Shown: in pieces, positions 15,540 through 24,600 of the stretch
How positions within the stretch are numbered: position 1 is the stretch's first letter
Layout of the letters: every line of letters begins with the position of its first letter
NCBI GenBank assembly: GCA_023442945.1
Contig: JAEZWW010000069.1
Coordinates: 13,712 to 77,711, forward strand
DNA length: 64,000 bases
Direction of reading: 5' to 3'
Source: Pseudomonadota bacterium
Lineage (GTDB): Bacteria; Pseudomonadota; Gammaproteobacteria; Burkholderiales; Burkholderiaceae_C
Notes under the pieces: model-generated
The model's input: the letters and a program-made list of their open reading frames with translations, nothing else
Told to the model about the DNA's origin: nothing
Databases searched by the model: none
Translations under genes and position numbers: made by a program

Positions 15540-16644
15540 GTTCCTGCAGATCCACCAGGTCAGCGTTCTCTACCCCGGCGCCGACCGCCCCGCCGTCCAC
15601 GACGCCTCGCTCACCTTGCGCGCGGGTGACATCGGCGTGCTGATCGGCCCCTCGGGCTGTGGCAAGACCACCTTGCTGCGCGCTGTCGCTGGGCTGGAGC
15701 GCGTCACCCACGGCGAGATCCGCCTGGGCGACGAAGTGGTCAGCAGCGCACGCGTGCACCTGCCGCCCGAGCAGCGCCGCATCGGCATGGTGTTCCAGGA
15801 CTACGCGCTGTTCCCGCACCTGGACGTGGCGCGCAACATCGCCTTCGGCCTGCGCCACCTGGGCGCGGCCGAACGCGCCGCGCGCGTGGCCGAGGTGCTC
15901 AAGCTGGTCGACCTGGCCGGCAGCGAAAAGCGCTACCCGCACGAGCTGTCCGGCGGCCAGCAGCAGCGCGTCGCCCTGGCCCGCGCCATGGCGCCGTCAC
16001 CGCGTCTGCTGCTGCTGGACGAGCCCTTTTCCAACCTCGACGTCGACCTGCGCGAGCGCCTGGCGCACGAGCTGCGCGGCATCCTGAAAAACGCCGGCGC
16101 TACCGCCCTCTTCGTTACGCACGACCAGCTGGAGGCCTTCGCCATCGGCGACCAGATCGGCGTGATGAACCACGGCCACCTGCACCAGTGGGACGACGCG
16201 TACACGCTCTACCACCGGCCGGCCACACGCTTCGTGGCCGACTTCATCGGCCACGGCGTGTTCGTGCCCGCGCGCATCGTTGCCAGCGGCGCCGGCGCCC
16301 AGGTCGACACGCCGCTGGGCACGCTGCAGAACCTGACCGACTGCCCGCTGCCCGGCGCCTACCCGCAAGGCCAGTGCGATTTGCTGCTGCGCGCCGACGA
16401 CATCGTCCACGACGACCACGCGCCGGTGCAGGCGCAGATCGTGCGCAAGGCCTTTCGCGGCTCGGAATTTCTCTACACCCTGAAGCTCGCCAGCGGCGAA
16501 ACCGTGATGGCCCACGTGCCCAGCCACCACAACCACCGCGTCGGCGAATGGATCGGCATCCGGCCCGAGGTGGACCACATCGTCACCTTCCCGGCCGAGG
16601 CCGCGGCGCCTGCGACGTCACCCTCACCTGCGCGCGCAGCCTGA
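15538..16644 (+). CDS. Fe(III)-type ABC transporter ATP-binding protein (FbpC-like)
   Basis: Cytoplasmic ATPase, 368 residues, start ATG 15538. Walker A GPSGCGKTT is at 37-45, ABC signature LSGGQQQRV from 137, Walker B LLLLDEP with Asp161, then the switch His in VTHDQ. A TOBE-type C-terminal domain follows (about 270-350). It resembles FbpC/CysA/PotA-class importers. The divergent permease has the Fe(III) architecture and a Fur-like box lies between the two, so iron is the most likely substrate. An in-frame ORF upstream is a shadow of the permease. Confidence 0.88.
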   Translation: MFLQIHQVSVLYPGADRPAVHDASLTLRAGDIGVLIGPSGCGKTTLLRAVAGLERVTHGEIRLGDEVVSSARVHLPPEQRRIGMVFQDYALFPHLDVARNIAFGLRHLGAAERAARVAEVLKLVDLAGSEKRYPHELSGGQQQRVALARAMAPSPRLLLLDEPFSNLDVDLRERLAHELRGILKNAGATALFVTHDQLEAFAIGDQIGVMNHGHLHQWDDAYTLYHRPATRFVADFIGHGVFVPARIVASGAGAQVDTPLGTLQNLTDCPLPGAYPQGQCDLLLRADDIVHDDHAPVQAQIVRKAFRGSEFLYTLKLASGETVMAHVPSHHNHRVGEWIGIRPEVDHIVTFPAEAAAPATSPSPARAA

Positions 16645-16692
16645 CGCGGCGCAGGGCGACCGCGCCAGCGGGTGGCCGCACCCCTTATTTCA

Positions 16693-16750
16693 AGCCCAAT
16701 CGCCCTCTGGCCCTACAGCCACTTGCGCAACCAGCTCCTTATTCAGGAGC
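16693..16750 (-). repeat. REP-A copy 5 (overlaps plsC stop)
   Basis: REP-A copy on the minus strand. The hairpin GCTCCTGAATAAGGAGC at its 5' end contains the last codons and TAA stop of plsC. Confidence 0.88.
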
Positions 16751-17491
16751 ACCCGTGTGCTGGCGCAGGGCCGCGACGCTGGTTTGCAGGGCGGCGGCCC
16801 ATGCGCGCCGCTCGCGCCCATCGGGCGGCTGCGGCGCGCCGTAGGTCACGACGGCGCGGATGCCGGGCGTGGTCAGGGTGCGCCAGACGGAGCCGACCAG
16901 GGTCTGGTCGCCGATGTAGATGGGCGCCAGGCTGATGCGGCCGCTGCGCGCGTCGACAAACTCCAGCGCTACCGGCTGCACCGGCGCCTGCGCGGCGACG
17001 GCGGCCTGGATCAGGTTGGCGTGAAAGGGCAGCAGGGTCTGGCCGTCGCTGGTCGTGCCTTCGGGGAAGACGCCGACCACTTCACCGCGCAGCAGCGCGT
17101 CGCGCATGTGGTGCACGACGCGCAGGGCGTCGCGGCGGGACGCGCGTTCGATGTACAGCGTGCCGGCCTGCGTGGCCATCATGCCGATCATGGGCCAGCC
17201 TTTGATGTCGGACTTGGCGACAAAGCGGCAAAAGCCGGCCGCATGCAGCACCAGGATGTCGAGCCAGGAGATGTGGTTGGCCACCAGCATTAGCGGGCCG
17301 TGCGCCGGCGGCGTGCCGTGCACCTGCAGGTCGATGCGCCACACGCGCAGAAAGCCGGCGGCCCAGCGCTGGACTTCGGCTTCGCGCTCAGGCTGGCTGA
17401 GCGTAGCAAAGCGCGTGCGAATGGTCCACCAGCCGCGCGCGATGTGCGCGCCGCCGCGCAGCAACAGCCAGGTGGCGGTGAAGACTTTCAC
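16739..17491 (-). CDS. plsC: 1-acyl-sn-glycerol-3-phosphate acyltransferase
   Basis: Membrane-associated enzyme that makes phosphatidic acid from lysophosphatidic acid. 250 residues. Catalytic NHISWLD (NHx4D) at 72-78, the acyl-acceptor motif FPEGTTS at about 142-148, and an N-terminal hydrophobic segment. It lies about 100 bp downstream of pyrC' at the end of a yqgE-ruvX-pyrR-pyrB-pyrC'-plsC run, an arrangement common in Burkholderiales. Its final codons (Ala-Pro-Glu-stop) fall inside a REP-A hairpin, so the natural C-terminus may have been altered by the repeat. Confidence 0.9.
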   Translation of the reverse strand: MKVFTATWLLLRGGAHIARGWWTIRTRFATLSQPEREAEVQRWAAGFLRVWRIDLQVHGTPPAHGPLMLVANHISWLDILVLHAAGFCRFVAKSDIKGWPMIGMMATQAGTLYIERASRRDALRVVHHMRDALLRGEVVGVFPEGTTSDGQTLLPFHANLIQAAVAAQAPVQPVALEFVDARSGRISLAPIYIGDQTLVGSVWRTLTTPGIRAVVTYGAPQPPDGRERRAWAAALQTSVAALRQHTGAPE

Positions 17492-17590
17492 AGGGAAGCG
17501 GTGTTCCGTCGGAGGCGTGTGGCGGGCGCAGCGGACGCGGGCTGCGCGGCGACCGATCGCCGCAGCGCACCGTGCCCACGCGTCGCGGTG

Positions 17591-18901
17591 TCAGCCACCG
17601 TGCGCCAGGTGGCCGCCGACCAGGGTGCAGCGCACGCGGCCGGCCAGTTCATGGCCGTCAAACGGCGTGTGTTTGCCCTGGCTGCGCAGCGCGTCGGCGT
17701 TGACGGTCCAGCGCGCGTCGGGGTCGAACACGCACAGGTCGGCCACGCCGCCTTCGGCCAGGCGGCCGCAACTGGCTTGCAGCGTGCCCAGCGCCTGGCC
17801 GAGCACACGCGCGGGCGCGTCGGTGACGGCGCCCAGGGCGCGCAGCAGGCCGCCCTCGCCCACGGTGGCGCCCCACTTCAGCGCCAACGGCAGCAGCAAT
17901 TCGAGCCCAGTGGCGCCGGGCTCGGCCTCGGCAAAGGGCAGGTGCTTGGCGTCGTTCTCGACCGGGGTGTGGTCGGACACCAGCGCGTCGATGGTGCCGT
18001 CCAGCAAGGCGGCGCCCAGCGCGTCGCGGTCGCGCTGCTGGCGCAGCGGCGGCGTGAGGCGGGTGCGGGTGTCGAAGTAGCCGATGTCGACGTCGGTCAG
18101 GTGCAGCGAGTTGATGCTGACGTCGGCAGTGACGTTCAGCCCCTCCGCCTTGGCCTGGCGCAGCAGCGCCACGCCGGCGGCGCTGGACAGGCGTGACAGG
18201 TGCACGCGCGGCCCGACGCCGCTGCCGCGCAAGGCGCGCAGCAGTTCAAACAGCGTGTGCAGCGCGATGGTCTCGGCCGCGGCCGGCACGCCGGCCAGGC
18301 CCATGCGCATGGCCAGCGGGCCGCTGGCGGCGACGCCGGTGCCCAGCCACGCGTCCAGCGGGCGCAGCCACACGGCATAACCAAAGGTGCTGGCGTACTG
18401 CAGCGCGCGCTGCAGCACCTGGGGGTTGACGATGGGCGCGTCGGCCTGGCCGAAGGCGACGCAGCCGGCGTCGGTCAGCTGGCCCATTTCGGTCAGCACC
18501 TCGCCCTTCAGGCCGCGGGTGAGCGCGCCCTGGGGGAATACGCGCGCCTGGTGCAGGCGCTCGGCACGGGTGCGCAGCATCTCGACCAGGCCGGGCTCGT
18601 CCAGGATCGGGTCGGTGTCGGGCGGGCAGACCAGGCTGGTCACGCCACCGGCGACGGCGGCGGCCAGCTCGCTTTCCAGCATGCGGGCGTGTTCGTGCCC
18701 CGGCTCGCGCAGGCGCGCCGTCAGGTCGACCAGGCCGGGCAGCACCCAGCAACCGCGCGCGTCGATGCTGCGGTTGGGCGCGAAGTCGGCCGGCGTCTTG
18801 CCAATGCCCAGGATGCGGCCGGCGGCAATGGCCACGTCGATCACTTCATCGCGCCCCGTGGCCGGGTCGATCAACCGGCCGTGCTGGATCAGGAGTTTCA
18901 T
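17591..18901 (-). CDS. pyrC: Dihydroorotase-like protein PyrC' (probably non-catalytic)
   Basis: Amidohydrolase-fold protein of 436 residues belonging to the PyrC' class paired with aspartate transcarbamoylase. In active dihydroorotases the first metal motif reads DxHxH. Here residues 56-68 read GLVDLTARLREPG, so both metal-binding histidines are replaced (Thr61, Arg63). Later motifs such as SDHTPV persist. In Pseudomonas the equivalent inactive PyrC' is needed to assemble and stabilise the PyrB dodecamer. The real dihydroorotase should be elsewhere in the genome. It is 225 bp downstream of pyrB, with a REP-A and a REP-B element in the spacer. Confidence 0.9.
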   Translation of the reverse strand: MKLLIQHGRLIDPATGRDEVIDVAIAAGRILGIGKTPADFAPNRSIDARGCWVLPGLVDLTARLREPGHEHARMLESELAAAVAGGVTSLVCPPDTDPILDEPGLVEMLRTRAERLHQARVFPQGALTRGLKGEVLTEMGQLTDAGCVAFGQADAPIVNPQVLQRALQYASTFGYAVWLRPLDAWLGTGVAASGPLAMRMGLAGVPAAAETIALHTLFELLRALRGSGVGPRVHLSRLSSAAGVALLRQAKAEGLNVTADVSINSLHLTDVDIGYFDTRTRLTPPLRQQRDRDALGAALLDGTIDALVSDHTPVENDAKHLPFAEAEPGATGLELLLPLALKWGATVGEGGLLRALGAVTDAPARVLGQALGTLQASCGRLAEGGVADLCVFDPDARWTVNADALRSQGKHTPFDGHELAGRVRCTLVGGHLAHGG

Positions 18902-18911
18902 GGTTTAAGTG

Positions 18912-18967
18912 TCAAATCGGCGTCTGGCCCCAGTGCAATCAGCGCGGCCAGCTATCAATTGAATAGT
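18912..18967 (-). repeat. REP-A copy 6
   Basis: REP-A copy on the minus strand (plus-strand text AAATCGGCGTCTGGCCCCAG...CAGCTATCAATTGAATAG), directly upstream of pyrC'. Confidence 0.82.
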
Positions 18968-19007
18968 TCACACAAGGCCTGATCAGCCCACGTACCCGCT
19001 CGAGCGG

Positions 19008-19126
19008 CCGCGGAGCAGGCCACGCCAGCGGCCGCCGCGGCCGGGCGTGCACCGGCCGCTGGCGGCGCCCCCTCGAGGGGGGTGGCGCAACAGCGCGCAG
19101 CGCGTGAAGCCTGGGGGTGGGCCACG
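19008..19126 (-). repeat. REP-B copy b (pyrB 3' end)
   Basis: GC-rich modular hairpin. GCCAGCGGCC pairs with GGCCGCTGGC, followed by a CCCCCTCGAGGGGG stem. It begins at the pyrB stop on the minus strand and shares its block order with the copies after soxY and fis. Confidence 0.75.
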
Positions 19127-20089
19127 CTACGCCTCGTTGCCCGCCACGATGCTCATCACCGCCATGCGCACGGCGATGCCGAAGGTCACTTGCGGCAGGA
19201 TCACACTTTGCTGGCCGTCGACCACTTGCGAATCGATCTCGACCCCGCGGTTGATCGGGCCGGGGTGCATGACGATGGCGTCGGGCTTGGCCCAGCGCAG
19301 CTTGTCGGGCGTGAGGCCAAAGCTCTTGAAGAATTCCTGGCTGGAGGGCAGCAGCGCGCCGCTCATGCGTTCGTTCTGCAGGCGCAGCATGATGACGACG
19401 TCGGCGTCCTTGATGCCTTCTTCGAGCATGTGGCACACGCGCACGCCCATCGGCCCGAAGTCGCCCGGCGCCAGCGTGCGCGGGCCGACCACGCGCACCT
19501 CGGCCGCGCCGAGCGTGGTTAGCGCGTGAATGTCCGAGCGCGCCACGCGCGAATGCAGCACGTCGCCGACGATGGCCACCACCAGGTTGGAAAAGTCCTT
19601 CTTGTAGTGGCGGATGGTGTACATGTCGAGCAGCCCCTGCGTGGGGTGCGCGTGCCGCCCGTCGCCCGCGTTGACCACGTGCACGTGCGGCGCGACATGT
19701 TCGGCCAGCAGGTAGGGCGCGCCGCTTTCGCTGTGGCGCACGACAAAAATGTCGGCCGCCATGGCGCTGAGGTTGGCCACGGTGTCCAGAAGCGATTCGC
19801 CCTTGGCGGTGGACGAACGCGCGATGTCCAGCGTGTAGACGTCGGCCGACAGGCGCGTGGCCGCGATGTCGAAGGTGGTGCGGGTGCGCGTACTGTTTTC
19901 AAAGAACAGGTTGAACACGCTCTTGCCGCGCAGCAGGGGCACCTTCTTGACCTCGCGGTCGCTGACGCTGACGAACTGCGCCGCCGTGTCGAGGATGTGC
20001 GTGAGGATGTCGCGCGGCAGGCCTTCGGTGCTGAGCAGATGGATCAGCTCGCCGTTTCTATTCAGTTGCGGGTTGCGTCGGGCCAGCAC
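19127..20089 (-). CDS. pyrB: Aspartate carbamoyltransferase catalytic subunit
   Basis: Forms N-carbamoyl-L-aspartate from carbamoyl phosphate and aspartate in pyrimidine synthesis. 320 residues. The carbamoyl-phosphate signature FENSTRTRTTFD is at 63-74 and an HPTQGLLD motif lies in the middle. It starts 3 bp after the pyrR stop and is followed by the non-catalytic pyrC', matching the class A ATCase arrangement (PyrB plus PyrC'). No pyrI regulatory subunit is present. Confidence 0.95.
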   Translation of the reverse strand: MLARRNPQLNRNGELIHLLSTEGLPRDILTHILDTAAQFVSVSDREVKKVPLLRGKSVFNLFFENSTRTRTTFDIAATRLSADVYTLDIARSSTAKGESLLDTVANLSAMAADIFVVRHSESGAPYLLAEHVAPHVHVVNAGDGRHAHPTQGLLDMYTIRHYKKDFSNLVVAIVGDVLHSRVARSDIHALTTLGAAEVRVVGPRTLAPGDFGPMGVRVCHMLEEGIKDADVVIMLRLQNERMSGALLPSSQEFFKSFGLTPDKLRWAKPDAIVMHPGPINRGVEIDSQVVDGQQSVILPQVTFGIAVRMAVMSIVAGNEA

Positions 20090-20092
20090 GGC

Positions 20093-20589
<497 letters not shown>

Positions 20590-20593
<4 letters not shown>

Positions 20594-21045
20594 GGAAGAC
20601 CCCTCAAAAACTGTTCCAGGATGATGGCAGCGGCGGCCGCGTCGGCGTCGCGCGCGCCCTGCGCGTGCGCTTCGGTGGTGGTGTAGCGCTCGTCCACCTC
20701 GTACACCGGCAGGCCAAAGCGGGCGCGCAGCTGGCGCCCGAACTTTTGCGCACGGCGCGTGTTCTCGTGCGCGGCACCATCGGGATGGGAGGGCACGCCG
20801 ATGACGAGCGCGTCGGGCTGCCATTCCGCGATGCGCGCCTGCACTTGCGGCCAGCGCGCGTCGCCCTCTGCGCGGATGGTGGCCTGCGGCGTGGCCGTGC
20901 GCGTGATGCGGTTGCCGCTGGCAACGCCGGTGCGCTTCAGGCCAAAGTCGAAGGCCAGAAAGCAGGCTTGGGAGGCCGGCACTTCCAGCGGTGCCGATGC
21001 AGAGACAGGTGCGGCGGCGTCCGGCGCATGGGCGGGCGCGGCCAT
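20590..21045 (-). CDS. ruvX: Putative Holliday junction resolvase RuvX/YqgF
   Basis: RNase-H-fold nuclease family acting on rRNA 5' processing and Holliday junctions. 151 residues. The first acidic motif FDFGLKRTG is at 32-40 and the DERYTT motif begins at Asp118. An extra Ala/Pro-rich N-terminal stretch of about 25 residues is unusual. The start at 21045 abuts the yqgE stop with no gap, and the stop overlaps pyrR, so it is tightly coupled to both. Confidence 0.92.
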
Positions 21046-21645
21046 TCAGGCGTGCCCCGCGTCGGGCGACAGCATCCAGGCTTCCAGCCCCAACAAGCGC
21101 ATGGCGCGGTCGTAACGCTGTTCGATGGGCGAATCGAAGATCACGCTGGTGTCGGCGTCAACGGTGAGCCAGCTGTTGCCAGCGATTTCGGATTCAAGCT
21201 GGCCTTCGCCCCAGGACGAAAAGCCCAGCGTGACCAGCACCCGGCGCGGACCGCCGCCGCTGGACAGGGCTTCCAACACGTCCTTGGACGTGGTCATTTC
21301 CAGACCACCGGGCACCGCCAGCGTGGAGGCGTAAATGGATTCGTCAGCGGCCAGGCCTTCGGCGGTGACCGGGTCGTGCAGGACGAACCCGCGCTCAGTC
21401 TGCAGGGGGCCGCCGTGGAAGACGGGCTGCGCGCTGAGCTCCTTGCGATCCAGCGGCAGATCGACCTTCTGAAACAAATCGCCCAGGTTGATGTCGCCCG
21501 GCTTGTTGATGATCAGCCCGAGCGCACCGCGTTCGCTGTGTTCGCACACATACACGACGCTGCCGGCAAAGGTGCCATCCTCCATGCCCGGCATGGCGAT
21601 GAGGAAGTGGTTGGTCAGGTTGATCGGCTGCACAGCATCGGCCAT
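21046..21645 (-). CDS. yqgE: UPF0301 / AlgH family protein YqgE
   Basis: 199-residue cytosolic protein of the YqgE/AlgH family, whose biochemical role is not settled. Family signature NHFLIAMPGMEDGTFAGSV lies near the N-terminus, then CEHSERGALGLIINKP. First gene of the yqgE-ruvX-pyrR-pyrB-pyrC' operon; the conserved yqgE-yqgF pairing supports the call. The gene upstream, chpA, is in the same orientation and ends 36 bp away from the yqgE start region. Confidence 0.93.
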   Translation of the reverse strand: MADAVQPINLTNHFLIAMPGMEDGTFAGSVVYVCEHSERGALGLIINKPGDINLGDLFQKVDLPLDRKELSAQPVFHGGPLQTERGFVLHDPVTAEGLAADESIYASTLAVPGGLEMTTSKDVLEALSSGGGPRRVLVTLGFSSWGEGQLESEIAGNSWLTVDADTSVIFDSPIEQRYDRAMRLLGLEAWMLSPDAGHA

Positions 21646-21681
21646 GCACCCGATTCTAGCGGCCGGGCATCGCCCGGGCGC

Positions 21682-24600
21682 TCACTTGGCCGGCGCAGCG
21701 GCCGTGGTGTAACCCTTGATCAGACCCAGCAGCTCGTCTTCCGAATACGGCTTGCCGAGGTAGTGGCTCACGCCCAACTCGCGCGCATGCTCGCGGTGCT
21801 TCTCGGCGATGCGCGACGTGATCATGATCACGGGCAGATCGGCCAGCTTCTCGTCCGCGCGGATGTTGCGCACGAAGTCGAAGCCGTCCATCCGCGGCAT
21901 CTCGATGTCGGACAGGATCACCGCCGGGCGCTCGGCCTGCAGGCGCTCCAGCCCTTGCAGGCCGTCGGCTGCCAGGGCCACGCGGTAGCCTTCGCGCTGC
22001 AGCAGGCGCTGCGTGACGCGGCGCACGGTGATGGAGTCGTCGACCACCAGCACCAGCGGGATGTCCGAATGCGCGGGTGCTAGCGGGACCGGCTGTGCTG
22101 GTGCACCGGCGGCGGCTTCGGCAACAGCCGCCGCGGGTGCCGCGTCGGCCGCGGGCAGCTCGACCGTCATGGCCTGTGCTTGCTCGCCGTACACGGCGGC
22201 CAGGGCCACCGGGTTGTAGATCAATGCTACAGCGCCCGAAGCCAGCGCCGTGATCGCCACCAGACCAGGCAGACGCGCCAGCTGCGGGCCGAGCGCCTTC
22301 ACCACGACTTCCTGGTTGCCCAGCACTTCGTCGACGTGCACGGCCACGCGCTGCGCAGCAGAACGGAAGATGACCACCGGCGTGCTGCGGCCCCGTGGCT
22401 CGGTGCTGCGCTGCGAACTTTGCAGCAGGGCGCCGGACCAGAAGAAAGGCAGCATCTCTTCGCCGTAGCGGTACTGGCCGCTGCGGTAGGCCTCTTCCAG
22501 CGTCTTGGCCGGGGCGCGCTGCACGATTTCGACCAGGTTGGATGGCACACCCACGGTCAGGTGGCCGGCGCGCACCATCACCACGTGCGTGACGGCGGTG
22601 GTCAGCGGCAGGACCAGGCGGAAGGACGAGCCCTGGCCTTCGCGGGTGCTGGTCTCGATGCGGCCGCCGAGCGACTGCACTTCGGTGCGCACCACGTCCA
22701 TGCCGACACCGCGGCCGGCCAACTCGGTCACTTCGGTGGCGGTCGAGAAGCCGGGCGCGAAGATCAGGTTGCCGACTTCGGCGTCGCCCATTTCGCGGTC
22801 GGCAGGGACCAAGCCCAGCTGTTGGGCGCGCTCGCGGATGCGCGGCAGGTTGAGCCCAGCGCCGTCGTCGCGGAATTCGACCGACACGTCGTTGCCGGCC
22901 TGCTGCACGTCGATGGCGACCAGGCCAATCGGGTCCTTGCTGCGCGCGGCGCGCATGGCTTGACTTTCGATACCGTGCACCACGCAGTTGCGCAGCAGGT
23001 GTTCGAAGGCCGGCGTCATCCGGTCCAGAATGCCGCGGTCCATTTCGATCGAGCCACCGCTGATGTCCAGGCGGACTTGCTTGCCGGTCTCTTTGGAAGC
23101 CTGGCGCACCACGCGGTACAGGCGCTCGGAAATGCCTTCGAACTCAACCATGCGCGTGCGCAGCAGGTCGCGTTGCAGTTCACGCGACTGGCGCGCCTGG
23201 GCGGCCAGGTCGTCTTCGCTGGCCTCAATGGCGCGCTGCAGGCTGCGCTGCACCGTGGCCACGTCGTTGACCGACTCGGCCATCATGCGGGTCAATTCCT
23301 GCATGCGGGTGAAGCGGTCGAATTCGAGCGGGTCGAAGTTCTGCTGCGCGTCCTTGGACAAGGCCAGGCGCGACTGCATCTGGGTTTCGGCCTGCAGCTC
23401 GACGTCGCGCAGCTGACCGCGCAAGCGTTCGAGGTTGCCCGTGAGTTCGCCCAGCGCGGCGCGCAGCTGACCGACCTCGGACTCGAGCCGTGCACGCGAT
23501 GTCATCAGCTCGCCCGCCTGGGCCACCAGGCGATCCAGCAGCTGGCTGCGCACGCGCACGGACTGACCAGCGGCCACACGGGCCGACACCAAAGACAGCG
23601 GCGCAGGCAGGGCCACATCGCCCATCACCGGCGCGGGGCGCGGCTCGGCAGGTGCGTCGGCCACCGGCACGGCTTCTGCGGCGGCGGGTTCGGCCGGTGC
23701 AGCAGCCTCGTGCAACTGGGCTTCGACGCCTGGCGCCGCAGCGCCCACTTCTTCGCCTTCGACGCCGACGTCGCCAACCTGCAGGCGCTTGAATGCGAGC
23801 TGCAGCTCGTCCAGGTGGTCCAGCAGCGGCTCGATGTCGTGCGAGCCGATGCCGTCGATGCCGATGGTCTCGATCGCCGATTCGGTGCGGTGGGCCATCT
23901 CGCCCAGACGCAGCGCACCGGCCAAGCGGGCACTGCCCTTGAGCGTGTGCAGCGCGCGCAGCACCTGGCCGCGCGGCCCGCGCTCCAGCGGGTGGGCGTG
24001 CCATTCGCGCATCGCAGCGCTCAGCTGCGGCATGAGTTCTTCCGCCTCTTCCTCGAAGATCGGGAACAGGTCCGGGTCGACCGCGTCCACCACGTCGATG
24101 TCGTCGGCGATCCTTGGCGTCGCGGCGTCAGCGACAGCAAAAGGTGCCTGCGGGACGACGGCCCGTACAGCGGCAACGACCGGTAGCGGCTGTACTGCGG
24201 CGGCGGATTCGACATCGACCGCTGCCACGGCAGCTGCCGGAGCGTCGCCCACCGTGGGCTCGAGTGCCTGAACGCGTTGCAGCACGTCCGCGTTGGGCGC
24301 TTTCAGGATCCCTGCCGCAAACTGGTGCAGAACGCGGCGAATGTCTTCGGCCGCTTCGTTGAGCGCGGCGGCCTGGTCCGCGGTTCCGTACGGCTGGCCA
24401 TGCAGCCGCTCCAGCGCATGCTCGACTGCACGCGACAGCTCGGACAGCGCCGCAAATCCCACAGTGGCCGAACTGCCTGCCAACGAATGCGCGCGGGCAA
24501 CGGCGCGCTCGGGCACCGGCTGCTCCAACTCCAGCGTCCACTCCGACAACTCGGTGATGAGCTGGCGCGACCACTCGTCGGCCTCGTTGAGGTAGACGTT

